Assembly (NCBI GenBank): GCA_019916065.1
Contig: CM034233.1
Span: forward strand, 17,816,436 to 17,880,435
Source: Vitellaria paradoxa
Taxonomy: Eukaryota > Streptophyta > Magnoliopsida > Ericales > Sapotaceae
DNA: 64,000 bases
Direction: 5' to 3'
The notes beneath the pieces were generated by a model. It saw only the letters and a program-made list of their open reading frames with translations, made no database searches and was not told where the DNA came from. The position numbers and the translations under genes were made by a program. Within the stretch, counting starts at the first letter, position 1. The number at the start of each line of letters is the position of its first letter. Positions 1 through 13,447 of this stretch are shown here, piece by piece.

Positions 1-79
1 TGAATGGTACTTTAAACTTTTTTTTTTTTAACCCAAAAAAAAAACTTATGGTTAAACCAGACTAAATAAATATGCATAC

Positions 80-3000
80 CAAGTGAGCATCAATAGGCGG
101 TGGAAAGTTGTCAGCAATGGTGTCAATCCAGCTAAATATCATGTTGTGGTAACCATATGGCTTCCCTGACATGCTCCGAGCATACTCCCAAGCAGCGGTA
201 GAGTTAAACTTAGCACGCAGTTCTGGATGTAAGGGCAGCAATGCTATCTGTGGATTCGAACCATCCCTGAGAGACAATTCCCACCATTCATCCCATGGAA
301 TTACCACAATAATTTCTTCACCCTGAAACAAACCAAGAGAAAATACGAAGTATAAGCAATACAACCTATTAACATGTTTGTATAAAGGCAGACAATGTTC
401 AGGTTGCTGATAAACTGTACAGGCTAAATACCAAAAACATCTCCATATAGACTATCAATCCAAAATATGTTCAAATATTCCACATTTGTAAAACCATAAG
501 TTCAATCCAAAAACTGAATTTTGAAAAACAATGCAACTATCTTTTCAAAACATTATATGTTCTAATATGCGCTAATGAGGTGTTCAAAACTGAAAAAACT
601 GAATTTGGTACCAAAACAAGCAATGTGGTAGAGCAATCTACACACACCCCTCCCTAGTCCCCTCTCTCTCAAATAAATACTACAATTCCATGTTTTTCAG
701 ATTCTTCAATTGAATAAAAAAAAATTATTCCCTTGCCAATTCCTGCATTTAATGTTTCTCAATTTTCAAAGCTACCCATAACACATGAATCAAACATAGC
801 CCTCTTAAATCCAAACGTATAACCTTGCGAGTAATAAGGTGACAGGGAGAATATAACTTTATCTAAAACAACACTATCATGCATGTCAGTTATCAATTCT
901 TCCAAAAACTTAAGCTGATTGGAAATGAGACCAACAATACACAACAAGCCAACTTAACACTCTCCTCACATGCAACCTCATCTTGCACATGAACCAGACA
1001 GAGACAAACTAAATGAAAAAAGTGCAGCAGCCAAAACATAACAACGTACAAAATAAACACGAAACAAATATGACAACCCAGGACCAACTGGAACCAAAGC
1101 TCTAATTCCAATATAAGTCACTAATTGTCCTAAAAGCTTAAGTCAATAAGAAATGGACCGAACAATGTATATAAAGCTAAGACTAGAACCCATGACCTCC
1201 TAGAACCAAAACTTCATTACCATATTAAATCACCAATTATCTCAAAAGCTTAAGCTGCTCAGAAATGGGCGGCCCAACAATGTGTATCAATTTAACTTAA
1301 CAACACCTGCATGCATTTCTTTGAAATTGCCCCTGGTTACCTTTTCATTCTCATGTCCTGATTCACCAACCCAAAGATTACCAAATTCATCCTTCAAACA
1401 AACTGCTGTATGACCAGCAAATGAACCTGTTACCCACTTTTCCAATGTTTCAAATCCACCCCACCGACCACGGATCTTTGATACTGCCAAGAAGTCACCA
1501 GAATGAACATCATCTGGATTGATAGTTGCACGCCAAGGCTGAGATCGTTTTTCAAATGTTGCACCCATGTGTTTCTTCAGAAAATTTAGATTAGCATTCT
1601 GGCCCCAACCAGTGTTTGAAAACAAGGGAAGCACATCTACTAAGGAAAGCAAGGTCCCCAGCATTCCTGATGGCATTAGAAATACAGAGATTCCATGCTG
1701 CTTTACCTGCTCATGGTCAATCAGAAAATCAATGTTACAAGACAGGATTCTACGTAAGAATTAAACAACAACAGAATGAACAACCACCATACATATTCCA
1801 ACTCTGCAGGTTCCTCCCAAGATTCAAATTTCAAAGTATGCCCTCGGGCAGTAAAGTAGTAGTCCCAAGTAACTCTATAGGGTGTTGCAAAGACATAGAG
1901 ATCCATGCATGTCCAGCTATGAGCTTCAGAAGTCTGGAAAGAAAAATGTAGATATACAAAATAAATATAAGAAATTAAGAAAGCCAAACATTGACATAAG
2001 CACAATAAGTTAGGGATATATTCAAAATTGAAACTCACACGTGACCAAAACATAATTTACATAGAGATGCTATACAGTCATATTGGCAGCATCCACACAC
2101 TCCACAATCATGACATATTGCATAGGAGTGTGGAGGCCTAAGTATGCAGCCATATAACAATAGCTAGAGCCTCAGCCTTAAGATATATCATATTATAACG
2201 ATGGGATATCGGAACTTATACTTCCAAAATACTTAAGCCTGACACTTAAACATAGAATTTTCCCAAACAAAATAGGAATATTTATTCCTACCTCTGAAAG
2301 AGAGTTTCATCTAGACAGTTGCATGTTTTTCCCCAAGCCTGTGAAGGTTTGTCTAAAGTTATATGTATTGCCACAATGCTTTGTTAGACATATCTAAGTC
2401 AATCACCATGACTCACACCATCAATTAGCTTTGTTATATAGAAAATAGCAATCCTCCTAAATTACAAAAGTGAAAAGCTAGATGGTACGAAAACATTAAA
2501 AAAGTAAAACTTCCACCAGTTACTCTTTCAAACCAATATGATTCATGGTCTACCATGCAGTTAAAATATGCCAATGCAGGCCACAAACAAATCAGTATAG
2601 ATGTTTAAAGGCTACCGTGGTAAGGGACACAGAAAAGTATGGAGCCAACCACCTGCGTGAGGTCTTCCACCCTATAACCTTATCTTTCACTAATAGCAAG
2701 AAAGAAGCAAATTCACACATCCACAGAAAACTTGATCCATACATTATTCAAAAAACAAACAATAAACTTAATCGGCAAGTAAAAAGAACCACTAAGGCCA
2801 GAACAGCGTATTACGGTAATGTACTTGCAACAAGTAAATGAATGCAGAGAAATGTTACATGTGTTCAAGAAATAGAAAGTTTAAAAATTCCTCTCAACAA
2901 TGTTTTGAAAAACAAGAATATGATTCAATCAAGCCGGTGATCCAATATTAGACCACGGTTAAGAAGTTGAGAGAATTAAGGCCATTCTTCCAAAACTTTG

Positions 3001-4172
3001 ACCTCAGTGACTCTCTAAAAAGTCTCTCCCTATATGTAATAGTTTTTTACCACTTTGACTGAAACCATCCTCACCTAAGATAAATGTTGATATTAAAGAG
3101 TAATAAAGGATAACTATTATGTTACCTCGAGCTCCATTGAGATATGCATTATTACATATGTAGAAAATTAATTTGAAGGGGTGTCTTAAACGTCTGATCA
3201 GTCTCTAGATAAACCAAATAAACAAAAGAAGGGCCCTTGGTTCAAGAGGCTCCCACCTATGGAGGAAAGTGGCAACATACATAATTTTACCCCCAATAAC
3301 TCAATGATTAGTCCCTAAATAACTTCAGTTATACATTTGAATTTCCACTTTCATATTTGCACGCATAAGCTCAAACTGAAAAGGCTGCCCAGCAACTATT
3401 CAGAGAACTACTAAGTGAGTTTATGAAATTAACAATAGAACAATAGTCTTCACCTCTTCCTTTATTTCTTTCATGGTCGTCCCTTGGGAATCAAAATATT
3501 TCATGAGAAGTAAGCACGCTAAGGGAATTTTTTTTTTTTTTCCCTTGTTATCTTTTCATTTTGATTATTAAAGGGAAAATGCGTAATAACTCAAATGGTA
3601 TGTGGATCATATTTACCACAAATAGAAAAGAAGTCTCATTGGTTCTTGTTGGAGCTAAATCAGCTAATGCGCATAAAATTCAGCAGGCGATTACTTTAAT
3701 CACTGCTTGGATTAATGAAGTCGATAATTACCCATAACAGCGAGTCTAGCTTAATAATTCAATCTCCCTGTACAACTGGAATGAATCCGATTACGGACAT
3801 ACATACAAATATGCATATGCACACAAGTAAAAGAGAACGAACCCGTAGGTAAAGAACGCCGCCTCCCAAACCGCGATCGTCACCACCGGTGAACTCGAGC
3901 CTAGCTTCGTTGCCATCAAAGCAAGCGCCTTTCCACTGAATAGACCCATTGTTGGGAGTGACCGATCCGACGAAGGACGGCAACAAGTCAACGGCGCTGT
4001 GGAGATTGTTGAGTACAGGCCACGAAACCTGGCGAGGGAGAACCGGAAGGACATCCTTGACCCTGAAGGGCACTTTCAGAGCTTCCCCAAAATTCGGACC
4101 AAAACCCAACCCTAACCCCAACCCCAGAAACCAAACAAACCTCAACAACCAGAGACTGCGAGAAACTGCCAT
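80..4172 (-). CDS. Conserved plant secretory-pathway protein of unknown function, exons 1-4 (3' part outside window)
   Basis: Four minus-strand exons splice in phase 0: 4172-3843, 1933-1793, 1706-1341 and 322-80, giving 360 codons before the gene leaves the window. The start is the first ATG. It is followed by a hydrophobic, Gly/Leu-rich signal-peptide-like segment (residues ~5-30) and then the mature sequence beginning near LKVPFRVKDVLPVLP. Exon 2 reads SEAHSWTCMDLYVFATPYR. Exon 3 contains HSGDFLAVSKIRGRWGG and GHTAVCLKD. Exon 4 contains WDEWWE and GKPYGYHNMIFSWIDT. From memory this matches a plant family that includes Arabidopsis At4g27020, which has no well-established biochemical role. 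The GD...GHT...GKPYGY pattern resembles a YiiX-like permuted papain fold; this is inference, and the expected Cys would lie in missing exons. Intron 1 is about 1.9 kb and intron 3 about 1 kb with repeats. Exon structure is well supported; function is unknown. Confidence 0.85.
885..1300. repeat. Three degenerate copies of a ~65-bp motif inside intron 3 of the first gene
   Basis: Copies begin near 885, 1118 and 1231. Each carries a version of AAAAGCTTAAG followed by GAAATGG and ACAATG. Text resembling 'accaaaactt' and 'ctctaattcc' links them. They look like dispersed-repeat fragments inserted or duplicated within the intron. No class can be assigned. Confidence 0.5.
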
Positions 4173-5607
4173 CGTCGTCGATATATACTGCAGTTGTGTA
4201 TGTATAGCCCTAGTTTTTGGATTTGCAGGGGAGGGTCATTGATGATGGAGGTTAGTCGGACTCGGATCCATCATTTGGGTTCGGACCATTCGAGCTAGAG
4301 GAGGAAGACAGACTGTTCTGTTGATTAATTTAAGATTTTACATTGGATATTAAATTACTACTTTTATGATTACCATGGACCAGCTTTGCTGGGCGGAGGA
4401 CTTTTCGAGGTGCGTGGGAGGCGACCGATTCTAACACGGATTCCTTGCGTGTTCATTGGCTAAACCCGGGAATAGAAATAGCAGTTATTTGTTCTTTTTT
4501 TTTTTTTTTTTCATGAAAAGTTTTTCTTCCACGATTTTATATTCATAATTAAACAATCTAATTTTTTATAATATTAATTAACTAATTATACAGTGCATGT
4601 GATGGCGAGAGTATAATTTTCACTGAGAGACTTAAACTCGTTTAACAAAGTTACCAAATTTTAATTTTTGTGCTTAGTTTTTAATTTCTGTGATTAATTT
4701 TTATTTTTTTATTTTTATTACAAGAAAAAAATAAAACTTAAAAGTGCAATTAATAATAATAATTATTAGTTAATATAATATTGGACAAGTAACTGGCAAT
4801 AGTGACTGACAAACTAACGATAACCGACAATAACTTAAAATTGATGACAATAATCGAAAATAAATAATAATTAAGTAACATTAATTGATGATGAACAATA
4901 ATCAAGGACAATAGTAGCCTAGTGGTGATTGTGGTTGACAATGGGTGAGTGACAATGGTAACAATAATAATTTTTAGCGGTGATAACAACATTATTGGTC
5001 AAAAGTGATAACAGCTAACTATGATTGGTGGTAGGATAGAAATGATAATTGTTATAAGTAATAGCGGCAATAATGGGTAGAGCAATAATGTTAATTGTCA
5101 TAAGTAATAGCGGCCATAATGGTTAAAGGTAACAACAGCCAATTATGAATAGTGGTGAATGAAGGATGACAACAATGGTGGTAGCAGACAGCGGAGGCCG
5201 GGTGGTGGTGGTTGGGGCCAGCAAGGAAGTATCGCTGACATTACTCCAGGGCTCAAAATCAAAATTAATTATCGATACTCTCTATACTCTTTGGATTTGT
5301 AAAAGGAGGAAAAACCAAAGGAAAAAGGGAAGTGACAGCATGGACCATGCTCAGGTAGCTGTCCCAGCCTAATAGGCCAGCTTCTCTCTCCCCTGGGGGA
5401 CAAATTTAGTCATATTTGAGGGTAATAAATGTAAAATTGAACTATAAATTAGGCATTCACCTCCACGGCTAAACTCTGGTATTAACCCATAAATTGAATC
5501 ACAACCACATTTATTTATAAAAACAAATTCTGTTTTATGCATCTATATTACGATTTTTATGCAAAAAAGTAATATTATTGTCCATTGTTTTACTTAATAA
5601 TCACTTA
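4173..5607. other. Intergenic region upstream of the first gene; low-complexity TGG/TGA/AAT stretch
   Basis: The proximal part (4173-4320) is the putative promoter and 5' UTR of the minus-strand gene; no convincing TATA box was identified. From about 4750 to 5190 the sequence is a degenerate array of TGACAAT, GATAACA and TAATAGCGG words. A similar composition in reverse complement occurs near 19010-19240. The short open frames here look like by-products of low complexity. No gene is supported. Confidence 0.5.
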
Positions 5608-5914
5608 AGGACCATTTTATATACCTGTTTTGTATAGATTTTTTATTTTACCTTTTTTAAAACAAGAAAAATAACTCAAAATTATCACTCATATTTTCAG
5701 AACTTATTTTAGAAAAGTGAATACGAATTTATACAAAAAATGCAAAATTATAAAAAGCCATTTTGAGCGTTTTTGACCCAAAAAAAAATCTCAAAACACA
5801 CAAAATATCAAACTAAATGCATTTTCAATATTCTTAAAACATGAATCTTCAAATAGAAAACAAAAAATAAAAAACAAAAATTAAAAATAAAAATGTAAAC
5901 CAAATGTTACCTTA
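5608..5914. mobile_element. MITE-like family M4, copy 1
   Basis: About 310 bp sharing the internal word CATTTTGAGCGTTTTTGACC with copies at 21548, 28178 and 31217. It ends in AAACCAAATGTTACCTTAA, as the other copies do. No coding capacity; autonomous partner unknown. Confidence 0.5.
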
Positions 5915-6180
5915 ACTTTTTACATAACCACCTGTATTATGCCACATGTTAATCAAAATGGTTTTGCGGTTCCAAAACCGTTAATTCAGTACCATTTGAC
6001 ACCATTTCACAACAGCAGAGATAAAAATACCACCGGACCTCAAAATCAGATGTGTTGTGAGCCTTTATAATTGCTTTTCTATTCATCCTCTACAGATTCA
6101 AGAAACCAAGAATTCTTCATTTAGATAAGATGAACAAATTCTTGAAAATTTGTATGATCCCTTGGGCAATTGGGCCCAGT

Positions 6181-9100
6181 TCACATCCCAAATAGAAAGC
6201 AGTTCGAGTAGCAAGGAAGATACAAAGCACCGTCTTCCACTACCAATGGTTGCCTGAACGGATTTAGTTGAATCTGCAAAGTAGTGAATCAATTCCAGTT
6301 CAATTAACTCAACTAACTCGCACGGATTTTTCAACACTAAGGTCATGTTTGTTTCACGCAATATGGGGTTTTGAATAGGAAATAGCATCCCGCTTTTAAC
6401 TTTTATCTTACATTTGTCAATAATAATTTTATTAAGATGACATCTCTCTTAGAATATAGAGATAGATAACATCCTAATGGATAGATGTTATTCTAAGAAC
6501 AGACGTGAAACTAAATGTAACACAAAAAATTAGAGTGGAATGCTATCTCGTGTCCAACCATATATCCAACAAAACAAACATGTCCTAAAAAGAGGTGTAC
6601 ATACAGGGATTGAAGGAGGGCAGCCAGTTATGGTGCTTATGCAAGAAGCAGCCAAATGAGAAGCTTCTTCACAGTAATCAGAAAAAACTGCTTGGACATT
6701 TATCTCCTTTATTAGCTCCTGAAGTGCACAAACAAGTTTCGTCAAGGTAACCCACTTCCAGGTATCACTACGAGGAGACATGCGCAAGTAACTCTCGCAA
6801 ACAAAAGCAAAAGGGAATCAAAGACGTACAATAGTTGGTTGCCAGCTCTTGTAAGCAGCAATTCCAGCGTTTGGAGCAACAATTAAATGAGGAAAAGAAT
6901 CCTGCCCATAAAACAGATCACATCAGAATCTCCATGAAAGAACCAGTGAGCAAACCATTGTAACTTTTATACACCAAAGTCCAAACTAAGAATTCACCAC
7001 CTTTGCTATATCTTTGTAACGGTCATGATAATAACCTTTATGAAGCCTTAATGTGACAACTGAAGTTCTATCACTCTGATGCAAGCTTAAATTCTCCCTT
7101 GAAGATTTGCAACTGCACTCCCTCTCAATGCAATGAGCATAATCATAAAGGTCAATCCTCTCACCATCCCTACACCAAAAGCAAAGCAAAGATAACTATG
7201 ATTTTTAACATTAATTTCTCTCCCCCAAAAAATGGCCAATGAGAAGCAACTAAGTAATATACTGCAAAACAGTTTTAAAATCATGAGCTATTTATCAAGA
7301 AAAAAAAATAAAAGCTTTAAAATCATGAGCAGTGAAGTCCAGGGGTTAAAAACAAAGTCAATAAGGCTTCACGGCTCACTATTTTCTCTCTCTTACTTCA
7401 TTGATACTAAATTTTTTTACATGTATCCGAACTTGCATATTCTTGAGAATTTTAGTGGAATCAACTGCGTAAACCGTTTTAGCTTGGCATGTAATCAGTC
7501 TCTGTTATCAAAACTACATGTTTGTCACAATTAAACAAGGAATATGTTGTTTGTTCTACCCTCAGGGTCTATTTGGACTAATTTTGAAACCAAACCAATA
7601 TATTTGACTCTTACAAATAACAAGTAATTTGTCATCAGTTCCACACTCAAGATCTACTCAAACTAATTTTTAATCCAAACTAATTTTTAATCCAAACCAA
7701 TACTTCCGCCTGACAAATAGCAGATTAAGCACACCAAAAAAAACTATTACAGAAAGTACAACTTACCTACATTCTGGAATTGCAGGCCCAATAAGCTCTA
7801 CATGCACTTGCACTCCAGGAAAAAGCGCTTGCAACTCCCCGAAGACAGCAAGTTGAGGAAGCTCTTTATCAGGCCCTTCGTGAAGCAAAAAGGTCGTTCA
7901 ATTGTTTATAATGCGCAACTAACTTGCAGAAGAAAGACGAGGGAAAACAACTAACTATTCATTAGTAAAAATAATACACAAGAACTCTTCATGTCTGGAG
8001 ATCTAAAAAAATTAAGTAAACAACGTAATCATTATCATACAAAAAAATGTCCAAACTTGACACATTCATATCTTAAATAAGATTCGATTATTAATTCCCA
8101 CAATTGAACATATGTATAGCCCATGTATAGATTATTAACTCCCAGAACTGAACATATGTACAGCCCATGCAACATGGGTTTCAAGGCCAATAGCCAATGT
8201 CCATGGACACCGTCCTTTAACCAAGTTCACTTTTTCCAGTGGTAATCTTAACCAAAACTAAGTCCACTAAAGTTCCTGGAGAACAAAGTGATGCAGGGAA
8301 ACGTGTAGAATTGAAGGAAACAAGATGACCAGTGTAATATTCTGTTTAGTTAAGAATACCCAGAAATTAACATAAAGAAAACTCAGAAATACTCTCAATA
8401 ATGAAATTATTCTTCAATTAAAAATCAACTGAATAGCCCATAGGCATTACATATGCTTATAAAGAAAATCCTTGATTTAATAGAATCCTAATAAGGCTAA
8501 ACTCAAGGAAAAAATAAAGGAAATCATCGTAAAAGAGAAAATTACCAAAAGTGTCAAATTGGGGCAAAAAAATGAAGGAAAAGATATATTCTCAAAGATA
8601 ATAAAAAAAATATTTTAAAACTAATCCTAAACAAATATAAAATGCTAGTATCCAAAACAAAGATAGGAATGTTCATCATATAATTCCATATATCTTTCGC
8701 TTACATCACAAAGGATATCCACTCCATAGTTACCGCCCCCTGGGGGGGGGGGGAGACCAAAAAAGGCACATAAGAAAAGGGGGAAGGGGGGGAACCTCTA
8801 TGCCAGAAAAGATAATTCCATGCTTCAATGCTAGTCTATTGCATCAAAGAATCAAAGCAGATCAGAAATATATTTTGGCTTCTCTACTTCTCAAAATATT
8901 ACACACATATATTAAGATACCATTAATCAACCTAATACCTGGATCATAAAGTTCTCACAAATAACATGTAGTTGCAGAAATTAGTAAAAACATGATAAGA
9001 ATCTGTTATGTACTACAAATCACAGCACTACTAAAACAGTTCATAAAAGAATTGAATATTCAAATTGCAAGTTTGCAGATAGGAAAATTGAAGACAGAAA

Positions 9101-12100
9101 GATACCAAGGTAGTGTATGTAGAGTTTGGTACTGATTTCATCAGTCAAGTTCACAGTAGCAGCAAGTCGGAAAGCCCGATATAGCGTAAGTGGCTGGAAG
9201 AGATGATAAATAAGTAACAGCAACTGCTATCAGCACATGCCACGACTGAAAATACCGATCTCCTAGTCTAAGACAACCGAAATTACCACACTTGAAATTT
9301 GCGAAAGAAATTCTCATAGTTAAGGAAAGGCATCAAGAATCATAACTTCGGATACACAAAATGCTATAAATAACCCAACTCTGAACTAGTTAGTACATGC
9401 ATTACTCATACCCAATGTAGAAGCAAAGCAACAGGAGAATGTAGCGGGATGCACCTCCATTCATAATAGTCCTTCCAACTACTTAATTGATTTGGTATTG
9501 GAGAGGAAGGACCTGCATGATTATGTTTATATCAAGTTACTCCAAGAAACGTCAAGCAAAATTTCAGAACAAGATTGAAGATAGCAAAAGAAAATACCTC
9601 CGCATGGGCACAAAATACTTGAAAGATTCCAATCTTTTATCAACCTACCGATAAAACAAAAAAAAATGCAGATAAGATTAATGAGGAATAGAAGTAGAAA
9701 TCAAGCAAGTGGAGAAGAAGAAAGAGGAGGGGAAAGATAAATAAAATAGAAGCCAAAGAGAGGCCAGGAAACCATATCATGGTCTACCACACAACCAACA
9801 TACAGCATATAAAAAGGAAACATAAAGGCAAGCCAAGATTCTATCCAAAGGCAAGCCAAGATTTTATCCTAAGGCAAGCCAATAAACTAACCTAGGGCAT
9901 ACCAATAGTATTAATCAAGGCAGAATGGATTTTATTCAAGAGAAGAGGTCCCCATCAAAGATGATCTTGTTAGGAGTATTGAAATGGCAAGCATCATCTA
10001 TATAAACTAATACATTGGCATTTTTTGTTGTTCATACTGCTCATACTAAAGCACAAACATAAAGATTTACAGGACAGGTACCTGTTTTCAACACGGACAC
10101 AGCCATCTTTCTTAATGATATTCATATAATTTCAGTTAAACATGTAGCATAGAGAAAGCAGATGGCATGGCTTGATATATTCAAGTTTTTATTACTTACG
10201 CATTGTCGAGCAACGACTCATGATATTTGTTGACTAACACGTGATACATTTAAGTTCGTGCAGAACACATCGTGTCATAAATGGAAGGATTAAGAACCAG
10301 GAAAAACAATACTGTAAAACCAGACAACCAACCAAAATCAGTATATAATACAACAAAGTATACGAAAATCATGCCTATATCAGCTTGCATGTTAACAGAG
10401 TATTCTTTAACATAGATGGCATGAAAGTGAAATTGAGATAAAAAGAGGCCAGACAGAAACAAGAATGTAGCCCTTCTCAATTTGAAAGTAAAAGGAAACA
10501 ATTACGTAGTCTCACCATGATAAGCTATCACCAAATGCGAAATGATGCGTTTAGAGTGACAAAAAGTGAGATAAAATGAGATAAAGTGAGATAATTTGTG
10601 GGTTCGTAATTCATACAGTGAGATAAAAAGTGAAATTTTTTTAGAGATTTTCAGTGATTTTTAGCAAACCAAACGCACCCTAAATGAACTAAGCATCACT
10701 ATAAAGCTCATAATTTGTAAGTAAGAAAACTGTTTCCTAATAACTATTTAGATAATCACATTGGCCAGTACAGTTTGCAATGAACTATTTTTGAGCAACA
10801 TCTTTTGAAACTCTCAATTCTTACAAGACTAGATATTATTCAAATTCTATGCTTCTTCAAATAGCAAAGTTTTGAACTGAAAAATTAAATATTCTGGAAG
10901 GGAAAACATCAAATCAAAAATTGTTTGAATCCACGTGTTTGTTATAACAATGAGCCTAAGTATCCAAGTTGATTGTCCCAAGTACCCACATTGCAACTCT
11001 TCAAGAATTCAACAGCACCAGTTATCAACAGATAACCAATATAACATAGTCAAGTGAATTGGTTGGTTAATCAACAGCATGTCCGTGCACTCAAAATTGT
11101 AGTATTTTACAAATAAAACATCAATTGATAGGATAGAAAAGATCAATCAGTTCATAGACTCAATTTATGAGTATCAATGACCATTTCAACAACAATTACC
11201 AGACACTAAAATAGCTTATTATAAGTGTCAACAATAATTACAACATCTAAGCATGGCATTTTAGTTCCAAAAGGCAGCAAATTGCTTTTGCAACAAAAAT
11301 TTGTAGCATTTGACAAATAAAACATCAAGGGATAGGATCTAAAAGACAAACAATCAACCAGTTCACAGACTCAAATTATGAGTATCAACGACCATTTCAA
11401 CAATAACTAACATGCACTAAAATAGCTTATTATAAGGGTCAACAATAATTAAAACATCTAAGGCCCCGTTTGGTAACGTTACCGTTTTCTATTTTTCTGT
11501 TTATGTTTTCAAAATTTTGTAAACTCGCAACAGAAACACGTTTGATAAACCTGTTTATGTTTTTTTGTTTCCAAAAAAAATAAAAACATAAACAGAAAAA
11601 AGGTGTTTTCACTCTGATTTTCTTTTCTGTTGCCAATATTTTGTCAATTTTAAAACTTTGTCTATTTTTGTTACATTACATAAAAATAAATTATTTTATT
11701 CAAATATTTTATTAAAATAAGTTATTTTAATAAATAATATAATTAAATTCAATAAATTAAAGTAATTATATAAATTAATATAAATTATTTTTAATAAATA
11801 ATAAAGCTAAATTAATTTAATTTAATTTAATAATTAATTATTGCTAAATTATTTGAAATAAATATCATAATTAATTTATTTAATTTAATAATGAAATTAA
11901 TTTATATAAAATAATTAATAATAATTATTAAATTAAATTAAATAAATATCATAATTAAATTAAATTATTTATGATTTAATTAATTTAATTTATATAAAAT
12001 ATATTTTATTAAATTATTTTAATAAATAATTAAATGAATTTAATTAATTTAAAAATAAATAATTTAATTTAATAATTAATCTAATTTAATTATTTATTAA

Positions 12101-13447
12101 TATGAAATATATTTTATTAAATTATTTTTAATAAATAATATAATTTAATATATTTTATATTTATTGGATTAAATGATTTTAATAAATAATTTACTGTATT
12201 AATTTAATTAATCATATTTATTAAATTAAATTAATATAAAATATATTTTATTAAGTTCTATTAATTTTTTGTAACTAATAAAATTAAATATTTTCTAAAA
12301 TAAAAAAATTAATAATTATAAACAAACTTGCATTTCCAAACGCATTTTCAGTTTTCAATTCAGAAAAAATAAACGGCAACAGAAAACAAAAAACAGAAAA
12401 TAGCAACAGAAAAACAACAACAACAAAACGACAGCGTTGTTAGGTCCTAAGCGTGGCATTTTAGTTTCAAATGGCAGCAACTTGTTTTCGAAATATTTAC
12501 GAGGTTCAGATATACAATAAGTTAGTTTCACAGTGGACATAGAAAGATAGAAATTCATAGTTATGCTATTTTTTTGGTCCCAACAACAGACTCTCAATTC
12601 GGTAGTGGTGTAATTTGCAGTATTTATTTACTTGTAGAATTACTTATGCTTAAGCAAAGCCTTGGGCAACACAAGTGAAGAAGCATTCAGATTAAACCAT
12701 CCAAATTTATTATCATTGAAACTCACATGATAAAGAAAACTTCATCCCACGTATGATTCTAACTGATAAAATAATAGAAATCAAACCTCGAACGACTCAA
12801 AGAAGCAACTGATGCCCCACAAGGGCATTCATAGATCCACATTCCTACTCGGTGAATACCAAGTTTTGTCAGGAACGAACACCGAGTCTCCTGTTTTTCA
12901 CACACCTAACAAGAATCAACCAAAATAATTACTTTCAATCAAGTTAACTAAAAATCCACAATTGAATAAAAGTGGTGAACTTGCCCCAAAAAAACTCCCA
13001 TCAAACAAGTTATTAATTTACCTGAACTGTAGCTTCTTGAGAAAATGTGAAAGGAAATTTATTCAAGACGTCGGCCCGTTTCATTTGTTGCTCTAACCTT
13101 TCACACTCTTCCTTATGAACACTCCAGTGCGAAATCTAGATACCAATCGCCGGATAATGAAAGAAAATAGCTTCGAATCAAGACAAAAACCACGCAATCC
13201 GACTAATTATTCAATTAATTCCATAAATATCAAAAATTATCAGTTCAGGTTGTGAAAAACTAGGGTTTTTCTCGTGAAATTCTTAGAAATGTAAACACGC
13301 AAACAGATACAGAAACATATACAGACAAAGATATACAATAGGGACCTGGTGAAAGACTGAGCAATACGAAACGGCTCCACAACGAGGACAGCGTCTGATG
13401 GGCCGGCCAATGCACCGACCTCCCCTGCCCTTTCCGGCACACGCCAT
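6181..13447 (-). CDS. MYND-type zinc-finger protein (ZMYND15/MSS51-like), 11 exons, complete
   Basis: Minus-strand exons: 13447-13346, 13135-13022, 12905-12787, 9644-9598, 9512-9412, 9193-9106, 7875-7767, 7169-7001, 6901-6830, 6718-6605, 6273-6181. All have GT/AG borders and compatible phases, totalling 1128 nt (375 aa plus TGA). Residues 3-45 form the MYND finger: Cys pairs CPRC and YCS, then Q-x3-W-x2-HK-x2-C (ISHWSVHKEEC). Two further CPC motifs follow (YECPCGA, ILCPCGG), spanning exons 3 and 4. The C-terminal half (LHSPVALLLHW; FGELQALFPGVQVHVELIGP; LIVAPNAGIAAYKSW; GCPPSIPIQLNPFRQP) matches the conserved C-terminal domain seen with MYND fingers in ZMYND15 and MSS51-type proteins. Such fingers usually mediate protein contacts; the plant role is not established. 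In another frame the end of exon 3 reads FESFE, so cDNA should confirm the exon 3/4 junction. Confidence 0.9.
9825..9893. repeat. 23-bp tandem repeat, three copies
   Basis: Three consecutive units start at 9825, 9848 and 9871, each beginning AAGGCAAGCCAA; the third is diverged in its second half. They lie in intron 3 of the MYND gene. Confidence 0.8.
10544..10682. mobile_element. MITE-like family M3, copy 1 (intronic)
   Basis: About 139 bp starting GATGCGTTTAGAGTG and ending AAACCAAACGCACCC, with imperfect terminal inverted repeats. It contains the family word GAGATAATTTGTGGGTTCG. Related copies are at 29969, 31756, 33025 and 38570. Confidence 0.55.
11096..11461. repeat. ~204-bp tandem duplication in MYND gene intron 3 (second copy split by an insertion)
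   Basis: Copy A spans 11096-11299 and copy B starts near 11300. Shared words include AAATAAAACATCAA, CCATTTCAACAA and CACTAAAATAGCTTATTATA. Copy B is interrupted at CTAAG and resumes after 12446 with GCGTGGCATTTTAG, matching copy A (GCATGGCATTTTAG). Confidence 0.8.
11463..12446. mobile_element. ~984-bp AT-rich TIR element (family M5), copy 1, inserted in the intronic tandem repeat
   Basis: The element starts GCCCCGTTTGGTAACGTTAC. Its right end, reverse-complemented, reads TAACAACGCTGTCGTTTTG, giving imperfect TIRs. CTAAG flanks both sides (11458-11462, 12447-12451) and occurs once in the uninterrupted tandem copy, so it is probably the target duplication. The interior is a TTAAATTAAAT-type desert without coding capacity. 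A relative lies at 28613-29541. The superfamily is uncertain. Confidence 0.65.
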
